Positions 20,961 through 29,096 of a stretch of 34,168 bases of DNA are shown here, in pieces. The stretch covers positions 1 to 34,168 of the IMG/VR virus record IMGVR_UViG_3300034012_001155; one strand, 5' to 3'. The notes under the pieces were generated by a model. It saw only the letters and a list, made by a program, of their open reading frames with translations, ran no database searches and had not been told where the DNA came from. Position 1 is the stretch's first letter. Every line of letters starts with the position of its first letter. The DNA comes from a virus. The translations under genes were made by a program, and so were the position numbers.

Positions 20961-22031
20961 ATGTCCTATTCCGATACTTATGGCCAGGTTTTTAATGTCC
21001 AAACGCTGATTGACCACGCTGCGAGGCGCTGTGGCAAGCTTGCTGAAGAGCTAACTAGCGAGCAATTACTAACCGCACGCGAGTCGCTTGGCTTCACACT
21101 GACTAACCTGATCAACATTGGCATCCAATACTGGGCCATAAAGAAGGAAGTCATCGGCCTAACGCCAGAAAAGTACATTTACACGCTGCCAGTGGGCGCC
21201 AATGACGCCTTGAATGTGCTCTACCGCACATTAACAAGGCCTTCGGGCAGCTACTCGAGCAGCGCTGGCGGCAATGCAGCCTATGCAGGGGACAGCGATG
21301 TTGATACCTACTGCCTGCAAACAAGCACTAATGGCAATATCGCGATCAATTTTGGCACCAGCAACCCGATTTATGCTGGGTCAATCGGCCTGCTCCCCTA
21401 TATTTCTGGTGGTGGAAGTGCCACATGGACTCTCACCCTCGAGTATTCGACCGATGGATCAACTTGGAACACCTTGTATGACATCGGATCAGTGGTTGTC
21501 ACCGATAAAAAATGGGCTTGGTATGACATCGACCCTGGTCAGAGCGTCCAATACTACCGAGTAAGGGCGTCTGGTGGCACAACACTGGCTTTGCGTGAGT
21601 TTTATGTGGGCAATAACTCGCGTGAAATCCAGATGGCAAGGCTTAATCGCGACGATTACACCAATTTGCCCAACAAAAACTTCACAGCTAATCATCCCTA
21701 CCAGTTTTGGTTCAATCGCACGGTCCCACAGCCTGAAATTTACCTCTGGCCAGTCCCCAACGAGTGGTATGTGCAAATGACGGTCTGGTATTCCAAGCAA
21801 ATCATGGATGTGGGTGATTTGACTGACGAATTGCAGATCCCACAGCGCTGGTATCTGGCCACGATCGGCATGTTGGCGCACCAATTGAGCATGGAATTGC
21901 CTGCTGTGCCCATGGAGCGCATCAAATACCTCGAGGACCAGGCTGGTAAGTACCTGGCACTGGCCGAGGCTGAAGAACGCGACCGCAGCCCGATTTACCT
22001 GGCCCCGAATATTTCAGTTTATACGAAATGA
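20961..22031 (+). CDS. Head-to-tail connector, P22 gp4-like, with inserted discoidin-like domain
   Basis: 356 residues. Both ends are connector-like: 'LIDHAARRCGKLAEELTSEQLLTARESLGF' and 'YWAIKKEVIG...YTLPVGANDALNVLYR' at the start, 'YQFWFNRTVPQPEIYLWPVP' and 'LPAVPMERIKYLEDQAGKYLALAEAEERD' at the end. Between about residues 95 and 215 lies an extra beta-domain ('ATWTLTLEYSTDGSTWNTL', 'QYYRVRASGGTTLALREFYVG') that resembles an F5/8 type C galactose-binding fold. Part of this may sit on the virion surface and bind sugars. The start follows the previous stop by one base. Confidence 0.78.
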   Translation: MSYSDTYGQVFNVQTLIDHAARRCGKLAEELTSEQLLTARESLGFTLTNLINIGIQYWAIKKEVIGLTPEKYIYTLPVGANDALNVLYRTLTRPSGSYSSSAGGNAAYAGDSDVDTYCLQTSTNGNIAINFGTSNPIYAGSIGLLPYISGGGSATWTLTLEYSTDGSTWNTLYDIGSVVVTDKKWAWYDIDPGQSVQYYRVRASGGTTLALREFYVGNNSREIQMARLNRDDYTNLPNKNFTANHPYQFWFNRTVPQPEIYLWPVPNEWYVQMTVWYSKQIMDVGDLTDELQIPQRWYLATIGMLAHQLSMELPAVPMERIKYLEDQAGKYLALAEAEERDRSPIYLAPNISVYTK

Positions 22032-22543
22032 GCGCCTGCACTTTGTATTGGATAAGGGCAAGTCATCACTCAGATTTTATGAGCGAAGGTTATATTGGCG
22101 TTTCAAAAAACGCTAAACATAGATGGAAGTATGGCCACTATTGGGCGCAAAAGAATGATCGACATGAGAATCCTAGGCTTGCCAATGCTATAGCCAAATA
22201 TGGATGGGAAAACTTGTTAAAAGAGGTATTGGTAATTGGCTCAGAAGATTATTGCTATGAGCTTGAATCAAGAATTCGTTGTACAGATACGATGGGCTGG
22301 AATATCGCCCCTGGCGGCAAAAAGCCGCCAATATCAAAAAGTCGTGGGTATGACTATGTAAGTCCGCTTAAGGGTGTTTCGCGCCCAACGCCTTGGCTGG
22401 TTGGAAGATCAAAAAAGATGCCTGATAACTTTGGAAGTCTGGGTGGTAAAGCAGGCAAGGGTCGCAAGCAGACTGCCGAGCAAATTGCGAAGCGAGTTGC
22501 GTCGCGCCGCGCTACTCTAGAATCTCAGGGTAGGACAAAATAA
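22028..22543 (+). CDS. GIY-YIG homing endonuclease with NUMOD3-like tail
   Basis: 171 residues. The GIY-YIG core has 'LYWIR' (Y7), 'GYIGVS' (21-26), R32 in 'KHRWKYGHY' and a Glu in 'YELESRIR' (near 78-80), then 'GWNIAPGGKKP', as in free-standing phage endonucleases. A C-terminal 'GGKAGKGRKQTAEQIAKRVASRRAT' is NUMOD3-like DNA-binding sequence. The gene has more A and T than neighbours in its first two thirds. It sits exactly between two virion genes, with ATGA and TAATG junctions, so it disrupts nothing. It would cut a related phage lacking it and copy itself there. Confidence 0.9.
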   Translation: MSACTLYWIRASHHSDFMSEGYIGVSKNAKHRWKYGHYWAQKNDRHENPRLANAIAKYGWENLLKEVLVIGSEDYCYELESRIRCTDTMGWNIAPGGKKPPISKSRGYDYVSPLKGVSRPTPWLVGRSKKMPDNFGSLGGKAGKGRKQTAEQIAKRVASRRATLESQGRTK

Positions 22544-22884
22544 TGCCGATGTTTCTTGACACTGAGGGTTATTCCGACATCGCGATCGGTATTTGCGATC
22601 GGTGTCGCATGAAGCGTCCTCACGCCACCTTGGGGCCTGACATCAACTTTCCAGGGCTGATGGTGTGCGAGGAAAATTGCAGGGATGAGAAAGATCCTTA
22701 TCGGTTACCGGCACGGCAAACTGAGCGCATCAACTTGCGCTTTCCGAGACCTGATGTGTCAGTGGCTGCAATCCAGGATAATCTGGTGACAACGGATCAA
22801 CAAAATGTCATTGTCTCGACGGAAGGCAATACCCAGACGCCTGAGAACAATGGGAACCTCGATGGAATAGCGGTGTCACCCTAA
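22543..22884 (+). CDS. Zinc-ribbon-like phage protein, 113 aa
   Basis: Two Cys pairs, C18/C21 in 'CDRC' and C42/C46 in 'CEENC', with 'FPGLMVCEENCRDEKDPYR' between and 'INLRFPRPDVSV' after, form a small zinc ribbon typical of a protein encoded beside P22-gp4-like connectors. The rest is polar and probably disordered. It may be a tail or connector assembly factor. TAATG couples it to the endonuclease gene, TAATG to the fibre gene. Confidence 0.75.
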   Translation: MPMFLDTEGYSDIAIGICDRCRMKRPHATLGPDINFPGLMVCEENCRDEKDPYRLPARQTERINLRFPRPDVSVAAIQDNLVTTDQQNVIVSTEGNTQTPENNGNLDGIAVSP

Positions 22885-24623
22885 TGGCCAATCAAACCAT
22901 CACCCAGTTACCGACCGCCGATGCCCTCACGGGTACCGAGCTTGTGCCCATCGTTCAGGATGGTGGCACCGTCAAAACGACGGTGGCAGATATTGCCGCG
23001 GTCCCTGTAACCAATTACAGCTTTGTCACAGCAACGAGTGAAGGCTCACTCTCGCAATCACGCCAATTAAGCACTTCAGGTGGTGGCTTAACGCTCACAG
23101 ATAACGGCGCTGGCTCAACCCTCGTTCTAAGCCTCTCTGGAGCGCCTGCAAGCCTCGTAACAGCAGGGACAGGTATTCAGGTCAAGACCAACGCAACAAC
23201 GCTCACAGCGCGCTCTATCGCGGCTGGAACGGCAGGTATTAGCGTTGCCGATGGCGATGGCGTTGCTGGCAACCCAACGGTGTCGCTTTCAGGCTTGGTT
23301 CTCAACCTGGCGCAGTCTTCAGGCGTTGGCCTTTTATCGCGCACCAGTGGCAACAGCATCGGCGTTGTCACGCTTACGGGCACGGCTGATGAGATTGATG
23401 TAACCAACGGCACAGGTGATGGCGCTAATCCCACGGTGGGATTGGCTGATAACCCAGTAGTGCCTGGCACCGCATCGATGACGCTGCCCAAGGGCAATAC
23501 TGCGCAAAGGCCTGTCGCACAAGACGGGATGATTCGCTTTAACACGCAGTTATCGCAGTTTGAAGGTGCCATTGGTGGCACTTGGACCAATGCACTGGGT
23601 GCTTCAGGTATCTCAGGCTACTCAGGGTTTAGCGGCTTCTCAGGCTTGGGCCTGTCGGGCTATAGCGGCATTTCTGGCTTTAGTGGTATCTCGGGGTTCA
23701 GTGGCATTTCGGGTTACAGCGGCACTTCAGGCTTTTCAGGCTCTGGCGTATCGGGTTACTCGGGCACTTCAGGTTTTAGTGGCATCTCAGGATTCTCAGG
23801 GATCAGCGGTTTTTCAGGCATATCGGGCTTCAGTGGGATTTCTGGCTATTCGGGATCGGGCATCTCGGGTTACTCAGGCTCGGGTATTTCTGGCTTTTCA
23901 GGCACCTCGGGGTTCTCTGGCTTTTCAGGTATTTCAGGCTTTAGTGGGATCTCAGGCTTTTCAGGGATTAGTGGGTTTTCAGGCATTAGTGGCTATTCAG
24001 GATTCAGTGGCTATTCAGGTCTTGATGGCGTAGCCCAAAGCGGCACATCAGGATTTTCTGGGCGCTCTGGTTTTAGTGGCTTTAGCGGCATCTCTGGGTT
24101 CTCAGGTATCTCAGGTTTTTCTGGTATCTCAGGCTTTAGTGGCATCAGTGGATTCTCAGGGTTTAGTGGCATTTCAGGATTCTCAGGCTCTGGCATATCA
24201 GGCTTTTCTGGCTCAGGCATCAGTGGCTTTAGTGGCACCTCTGGCTTCTCGGGCATATCAGGATTTAGCGGCATATCAGGATTCAGTGGGATTTCAGGGT
24301 TTTCTGGTCGCTCTGGCTTTAGTGGGATTTCAGGGTTCAGTGGCTTCTCAGGCATTTCAGGGTTTTCAGGCATATCAGGGTTCAGTGGCTTCTCGGGCAT
24401 TTCTGGATTCAGCGGCTCGGGCGTTTCAGGATTCAGTGGTGTCAGTGGATTCTCTGGCGCGCCACCAACCAATGTGACCACTACAGCAAGCGCAACGGCA
24501 GGCTTTATCTTGTTTGCCACCAATTCAACAACGGGCAGTCAAGCCGTGCTTGTGGATGCAGGCTTGTCAGTGAATGGCAGCACTAACGCAATCACAGGTG
24601 GGGTTGACGGTGGAACTTTCTAA
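22884..24623 (+). CDS. Long fibre protein with about 90 Gly-X-Ser triplets
   Basis: 579 residues. Residues 1-37 share the fibre-base module with the gene at 19970. About 40-240 is a beta-rich Thr/Gly/Val segment. About 241-522 is an almost unbroken run of Gly-X-Ser triplets with X mostly Phe, Ile or Tyr ('GFSGISGFSG'), with dipeptide breaks ('GSG') and one longer break at 'LDGVAQ'. Gly every third place fits a collagen-like triple helix, yet no proline occurs, which is unusual. A short non-repeat C-terminus (about 525-579) may trimerise it. It probably forms a thin fibre. Glycosyltransferase genes follow directly. Confidence 0.8.
   Translation: MANQTITQLPTADALTGTELVPIVQDGGTVKTTVADIAAVPVTNYSFVTATSEGSLSQSRQLSTSGGGLTLTDNGAGSTLVLSLSGAPASLVTAGTGIQVKTNATTLTARSIAAGTAGISVADGDGVAGNPTVSLSGLVLNLAQSSGVGLLSRTSGNSIGVVTLTGTADEIDVTNGTGDGANPTVGLADNPVVPGTASMTLPKGNTAQRPVAQDGMIRFNTQLSQFEGAIGGTWTNALGASGISGYSGFSGFSGLGLSGYSGISGFSGISGFSGISGYSGTSGFSGSGVSGYSGTSGFSGISGFSGISGFSGISGFSGISGYSGSGISGYSGSGISGFSGTSGFSGFSGISGFSGISGFSGISGFSGISGYSGFSGYSGLDGVAQSGTSGFSGRSGFSGFSGISGFSGISGFSGISGFSGISGFSGFSGISGFSGSGISGFSGSGISGFSGTSGFSGISGFSGISGFSGISGFSGRSGFSGISGFSGFSGISGFSGISGFSGFSGISGFSGSGVSGFSGVSGFSGAPPTNVTTTASATAGFILFATNSTTGSQAVLVDAGLSVNGSTNAITGGVDGGTF
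23605..24460 (+). repeat. Degenerate 18-base repeat encoding Gly-X-Ser triplets
   Basis: The core unit encodes Gly-Phe-Ser-Gly-Ile-Ser. Ser is written with TCA, TCG, TCT, AGT and AGC, and Gly with GGC, GGT, GGA and GGG, mixed without order, so long exact DNA repeats are scarce although the protein repeat is near perfect. This would lower slippage and recombination. Confidence 0.85.
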
Positions 24624-25903
24624 TGAAGTATTCAATTGTCATACCGACCTACAACCATTGTGATGACCTACTAAAGCCCTGCTTAGAGTCTGTCTTCAAG
24701 TACACCGACATGGCCGATGTGGAATTGGTCATTTCGGCCAATGGTTGTACGGACAATACCGATGTCTACCTGAAAGAGCTAACGCAGCGCTTTACCAGCA
24801 TCGGCTTTGAGAAGCACATCAAAGTTGTTTGGAATGACAAGCCCTTGGGTTATTCAGGCGCTTGCAATGCTGGCATCGTAGCTACGCGCACTGACAAGAT
24901 TGTCCTGCTTAACAATGACACGGTCCTGCTGCCCCAGGAAAAGAGCCAGTGGCTGCACATGCTGGACCATCCCTTCGTCAATCCTCAGTGTGGCATATCA
25001 GGGGTTATCAAAGGACCGTCAGAGCCTGCAGGCCGTGACTTTGTAGTCTTCTTTTGCGTGATGATTCGCAGGCGCGTATTCAGCCAGATTGGCTTGCTCA
25101 GCATGGACTTTGGCGTGGGCGGTGGCGAGGATACCGAGTTTTGCATTCGCGCTGAAGAGGCAGGCTACGAGGTGACTGAATGCTCGCCAAAGCAGTGGGA
25201 TGGCTCACAGTACACAGGCGTCTTTCCGATTTATCACAAGGGTGAGGGCACGATGCTCGATCCCAAGCTGGTTGATAACTATCACGACATCTTTTTGCGC
25301 AACTCACTCAAGCTTGCCAAGATGTATAACCGTGAGTGGTATCGCTGGCGTTTATCGAATTACTGGGAGCGCGCAGTCTTCTTGAAAGGCGATCCAGTTT
25401 TCCCGAGAGAGTCAACTCGGTATCAATGGGCTGCAAGCCATGCAGGCCGCAACATTTTAGAGATTGGTTGCTCGAGTGGTTACGGCTCTCAGTTCATGCC
25501 TGACAAGCCTTACATTGGCCTTGATTACGATCCAATCATTGTGGATGTGGCCAACGAGCAGCAATGGACACCTCACTGCCAGTTCCATCATGCTGACATC
25601 AATACTTACCCTTTTGATCAGTACGACACGATCATTGCTTTTGAGGTTATCGAGCACTTAGACAATGGCCTTGAAATCCTGCAAAAGCTAAAGCAGCATT
25701 GCAAGACCCTGCTGTTTACGGTGCCGATGAATGAGCCACCAGGTTTTTGGGGTCCGCATCACAAGTTGCATGGCCTGAATGAATCGCACTTTCCTGGCTT
25801 TCATTTTGAGTACATCGATGAGGAAGGCGCCATCTCAACAGCGCCTAAAGCCATTGACGATAAGAATCGGTTAAACCTGCTGATCGGGCGCTGGCATGCC
25901 TAG
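24623..25903 (+). CDS. Glycosyltransferase family 2 fused to SAM methyltransferase
   Basis: 426 residues. The N-terminal half (about 1-235) is GT2, GT-A fold: 'YSIVIPTYNHCDDLLKPCLESV', 'GYSGACNAGI', 'KIVLLNNDTVLL', 'RRRVFSQIGLLSMDFGVGGGEDTEFCIRAEEAGY'. The C-terminal part (about 275-426) is a class I methyltransferase: 'ILEIGCSSGYGSQFM' for SAM, 'YIGLDYDP', 'IIAFEVIEHLDNG'. It would add a sugar and methylate it, or methylate the glycan made by neighbours. The start overlaps the fibre stop (TAATG). No membrane segments, so it acts in the cytosol. Confidence 0.88.
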   Translation: MKYSIVIPTYNHCDDLLKPCLESVFKYTDMADVELVISANGCTDNTDVYLKELTQRFTSIGFEKHIKVVWNDKPLGYSGACNAGIVATRTDKIVLLNNDTVLLPQEKSQWLHMLDHPFVNPQCGISGVIKGPSEPAGRDFVVFFCVMIRRRVFSQIGLLSMDFGVGGGEDTEFCIRAEEAGYEVTECSPKQWDGSQYTGVFPIYHKGEGTMLDPKLVDNYHDIFLRNSLKLAKMYNREWYRWRLSNYWERAVFLKGDPVFPRESTRYQWAASHAGRNILEIGCSSGYGSQFMPDKPYIGLDYDPIIVDVANEQQWTPHCQFHHADINTYPFDQYDTIIAFEVIEHLDNGLEILQKLKQHCKTLLFTVPMNEPPGFWGPHHKLHGLNESHFPGFHFEYIDEEGAISTAPKAIDDKNRLNLLIGRWHA

Positions 25904-26864
25904 CATTCTGTGCTCAATCTCGACACGAGGCCGCACGCATACCTTCTTGCCGATGGCCTTGCAGGCCGTGATGAATCAGACACGCAAGCCTGACAAGCTT
26001 GTGATCTTTGATGATAACGACGAGCATTTAGACCTGCGCCAGGACCCGATGTACAGCAAGTATTTCTTCATGCTTGAGCGCAAAGGCATTGCTTGGGAAT
26101 GGCTCTGGGCAGGCAAAAAGGGCCAGCATCACAATCATCAAATGGCCAATTGCATGGGCTATGACTGGGTGTGGCGCGTGGATGATGATGCCCTTCCTGA
26201 GCCTGGCGTACTCGAGCAATTAGCTAAGCACATTGCGCCTGATGTGGCAGGCATTGGTGGCTCAGTCTTTATGCCAGGCCATGACTTTGAGACGGCCAAG
26301 CCTACAGGCAAGATTGACTACATTGATCATGAGCCAAATCCACAGTGGCAGACCATTCACAAGGTCAGAGAGGTGGATCATCTTCACTGCACCTTCTTGT
26401 ACCGTGCTGGGATTTATGACTACAACCTAGGCCTGTCCCGCGTGGCACACCGCGAAGAGACGCTATTCAGTTGGGGTTTGAAGCTTAAAGGCTACAAACT
26501 GCTGGTTGTACCCAATGCAGTGACCTGGCACCTGAAAGCGCCATCAGGTGGTATCCGCATGGATAACAACGATCAGTTGTTTGCGCATGACGAGCAGATC
26601 TTCCGCAACACGATGGCATTCAGAGATGCAACGATTGTGGTGCTTAACAACGGCATGGGCGATCATGTGGTCTTCAAGCATGTGCTGCCATCCATTAAGA
26701 ACCCTGTGGTGTTTGGCTGCTATCCTGAGATCATCCCGTGCAGGTCCATCGCTGAGGCCAAAGACTTATTTGGCGACATCGAAATGTATAACATTTATGC
26801 GAAAATGGACCGTTGGAAGTGGAAGTCAAGCCTTGAGTCAGCTTACCGAAAGTTGTACTTATGA
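25896..26864 (+). CDS. Glycosyltransferase family 2 with GT9-like N-half at its end
   Basis: 322 residues. GT2 features: 'CSISTRGRTHTFLPMALQAVMNQ', 'DKLVIFDDND', 'YDWVWRVDDDALPEPGVLEQL', and 'EETLFSWGLKLKGYKLLVVP'. From about residue 244, 'ATIVVLNNGMGDHVVFKHVLPSIK' matches the first strand and glycine loop of GT9 (heptosyltransferase-type, GT-B) N-domains. The matching C-half is the next gene, coupled by ATGA, so GT9 seems to be split into two chains, or the C-terminal part is a remnant. Overlaps the previous gene by eight bases. Confidence 0.82.
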   Translation: MPSILCSISTRGRTHTFLPMALQAVMNQTRKPDKLVIFDDNDEHLDLRQDPMYSKYFFMLERKGIAWEWLWAGKKGQHHNHQMANCMGYDWVWRVDDDALPEPGVLEQLAKHIAPDVAGIGGSVFMPGHDFETAKPTGKIDYIDHEPNPQWQTIHKVREVDHLHCTFLYRAGIYDYNLGLSRVAHREETLFSWGLKLKGYKLLVVPNAVTWHLKAPSGGIRMDNNDQLFAHDEQIFRNTMAFRDATIVVLNNGMGDHVVFKHVLPSIKNPVVFGCYPEIIPCRSIAEAKDLFGDIEMYNIYAKMDRWKWKSSLESAYRKLYL

Positions 26865-27319
26865 TTGTGATCGCACCCTTTGCCAAAAAGCTATCCAACG
26901 GGAAGAAGAATCCCAAGGATTACCCGTTTTGGGAGGAGCTTATCCCGATGCTGCCCAAGCCTGTGGTACAGGTGGGAGTGGAGGGTGAGCCGCGGTTGGT
27001 TGATGACTTTCGCAAGAACCTGCCGCTCAATGCTTTGTGCAACCTCATCCGCGAGTGCGATACCTGGATTTCATGCGATAGCTTCTTGCAGCACTTTGGG
27101 TGGGATTTGGGCAAGCCTGGGATTGTGCTGTGGTCAGTATCGGACCCCAACATCTTTGGCCACCCTGAGAACATCAACCTGCTCAAGGACCGCGCTAATC
27201 TCGTGCCCAACCAGTTTTTGTGGTGGGACTGCTATGAGCATGACCCCAGCAAGTTTGTCGCGCCAGAGATCGTTTTAAGGGCTGTGAAAAGCCTTTTGTA
27301 CCTTGAACGCGCAGCCTAA
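26861..27319 (+). CDS. GT9-like (heptosyltransferase-type) C-terminal half
   Basis: 152 residues equivalent to only the nucleotide-sugar-binding half of GT-B enzymes: 'VIAPFAKKLSNGKKNPKDYPFWEELIPML', 'VVQVGVEGEPRL', and 'LIRECDTWISCDSFLQHFGWDLGKPGIVLWSVSDPNIFG', which is the usual GT9 'D....DS...HLA...G.P...L' end. A complete GT9 is about 330 residues, so this must pair with the end of the previous protein or be a remnant. The ATGA overlap favours pairing. Confidence 0.75.
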   Translation: MIVIAPFAKKLSNGKKNPKDYPFWEELIPMLPKPVVQVGVEGEPRLVDDFRKNLPLNALCNLIRECDTWISCDSFLQHFGWDLGKPGIVLWSVSDPNIFGHPENINLLKDRANLVPNQFLWWDCYEHDPSKFVAPEIVLRAVKSLLYLERAA

Positions 27320-27353
27320 AAATGATGAAATTGACTGATTCACGGAGGTAAAA

Positions 27354-29096
27354 ATGCCTGCAACCAATTACACGCCCATCCAGCTTTATCGCAGCACGAC
27401 TTCGGGCAACCTACCCCTTGCTGCCAATCTTAGTCCTGGCGAATTGGCGCTGAACATTGCTGATACCGACATGACGATGTATTTCGAGAATGCATCGGGT
27501 GTCGTCAAGCGCTTTTTCAACAATCCTGCCGAGCTTAAGTACCCTACGGCTGATGGCACGAGTGGGCAATTTTTGACAACCAATGGCGCAGGTGTTTTAA
27601 GCTTTGGCTCGGTAGCAGCAGGTGCCCTGACCAACAATACCCGTCAAGCCGTTACATCATCAGCTACAACCACGATCAACCTAAACAGTGGCAATGTCAT
27701 CGACTTAACGATGGCAGCAAACATCACGACACTTTCGTTTACCAATGTGCCTGCAAGTGGCACGCCGATTTTGATTCAGATCGTAGTGAAGAATGCCTCG
27801 GACGGTACGGCCTATACGATTGTTTGGCCTAATTCAGTGTATTGGAGCGGGCAGTATGCTGCTGCGACGATCAGCACCGTACAAACGGCACCGACCTTAG
27901 CTACCGGCGCAAACGGCATTACTGTTATTGCATTGCTTACAACGGATGGTGGTACGAAATGGCGTGGCTGGGTGGAAGCTACGATTCCGGGGGGAACGCA
28001 AGGTCAACTTTATTCTTGGGGAAATGGAGTTGCTGGCAAACTTGGTCAAAATAGTGCGGCCTCCATATCTTCTCCTACACAAGTTGGGGCATTATTGAAT
28101 TGGGCAAGTGTATCAGGCCAAGCCCAAGCTGTGGCTATAAAAACAGATGGAACAATGTGGTCTTGGGGTTATAATGCTCAAGGTCAACTAGGTCAAAATA
28201 ATATTATTTCCCGATCCTCCCCTGTACAAATTGGATCGCTTACTACTTGGGCTAGCGCGACAACAAATAATTCCTCTTGCGCAGCACTGACAGTATCAGG
28301 ACAATTATTTACTTGGGGTAATAATACCAATGGTTCCTTGGGGCATAATAGTTTATTAACTTTATCATCGCCAGTTCAAGTCGGAACACTGACCGATTGG
28401 GCAGAAATTTCTGGCGGTGGTCAAGCATTTCTGGCTCGTAAAACTAATGGGACCATGTGGTCTTGGGGGCTGAACTACCAAGGTGTTTTAGGCCAAAATG
28501 ATAATCCTTTTGGCAGTTTTGCCAGATCATCTCCGACTCAAATAGGTGCATTAACTACATGGTCAAAAATAAACATGGGCGTTTATCGAGCAGCAGCTAT
28601 AAAAACTGATGGCACGGCTTGGGTTTGGGGCCATAATCTTTGGGGGGAATTGGGTATTAATTCTACAACTAGCATGTCTTCACCTGTACAGCTTGGTGCA
28701 TTAACGACTTGGAAAAGCATAAATGTTGCTTCCGGTAATTATTCTAACTGTCACATGCTCGGAATTCTTACAACCGGAGAATTGTATGCCTGGGGTCGTA
28801 ACCAATATGGAAATTTAGGGCTTAACCACACATATCCAAGATCCTCTCCTGTACAAGTTGGTGCATTAACAACCTGGGATAAAGCGTCGGCAGGATTCGG
28901 AACTTCTTCTGTAATAAAGACGGACGGCACGCTATGGTCATGGGGTAGAAATAGCGATGGTCAACTTGGGCAAGGCAACACAACACCTAGATCATCGCCA
29001 GTTCAGGTTGGGGCATTAACAAATTGGGGGTTTATATCAGCCGGTTCCGGTAATGCTACATTTGGTATTACTCAAACATCAATCAGTCCTGCATGA
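27354..29096 (+). CDS. Tail fibre with C-terminal seven-repeat RCC1 propeller
   Basis: 580 residues. The N-terminus has 'LAANLSPGELALNIAD' and 'YFENASGVVKRFFNN', a widely shared tail-fibre base, then beta-strand repeats. From about 217 on, seven RCC1-type repeats occur, each 'WSWG.N..GQLGQN....SSPVQVGALT.W', spaced roughly 50 residues, enough for one closed seven-bladed propeller. The DNA of the repeat half is clearly richer in A and T than the first half, suggesting that the tip was acquired from another source. The propeller is the likely receptor-binding end. GGAGG (27344-27348) is five bases before the ATG. Confidence 0.88.
   Translation: MPATNYTPIQLYRSTTSGNLPLAANLSPGELALNIADTDMTMYFENASGVVKRFFNNPAELKYPTADGTSGQFLTTNGAGVLSFGSVAAGALTNNTRQAVTSSATTTINLNSGNVIDLTMAANITTLSFTNVPASGTPILIQIVVKNASDGTAYTIVWPNSVYWSGQYAAATISTVQTAPTLATGANGITVIALLTTDGGTKWRGWVEATIPGGTQGQLYSWGNGVAGKLGQNSAASISSPTQVGALLNWASVSGQAQAVAIKTDGTMWSWGYNAQGQLGQNNIISRSSPVQIGSLTTWASATTNNSSCAALTVSGQLFTWGNNTNGSLGHNSLLTLSSPVQVGTLTDWAEISGGGQAFLARKTNGTMWSWGLNYQGVLGQNDNPFGSFARSSPTQIGALTTWSKINMGVYRAAAIKTDGTAWVWGHNLWGELGINSTTSMSSPVQLGALTTWKSINVASGNYSNCHMLGILTTGELYAWGRNQYGNLGLNHTYPRSSPVQVGALTTWDKASAGFGTSSVIKTDGTLWSWGRNSDGQLGQGNTTPRSSPVQVGALTNWGFISAGSGNATFGITQTSISPA
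28005..29067 (+). repeat. Seven RCC1-type coding repeats
   Basis: Repeat starts, by their 'WG.N' element, lie near residues 221, 268, 319, 368, 423, 474 and 525 of the fibre. Units share 'WSWG', 'G.LG.N' and 'SSPVQ.GAL'. Unit four has a four- to five-residue insertion ('NPFGSF'). Seven is the number in eukaryotic RCC1 propellers. Confidence 0.8.

Noticed and set aside
23605-24460. CRISPR array or satellite repeat
   Set aside because: Units are only near-repeats at DNA level, have no unique spacers and keep one long reading frame. It is a coding repeat.
24455-24466. GGCGCGCC palindrome (rare 8-base site) at the end of the Gly-X-Ser run
   Set aside because: A single short palindrome within coding sequence is expected by chance given Gly-Ala-Pro codons.
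24011-24523. 170-aa Pro/Glu-rich antisense ORF
   Set aside because: It is the mirror of the Gly-X-Ser repeat (Ser/Gly codons read backwards give Pro/Glu). No ribosome site or support.
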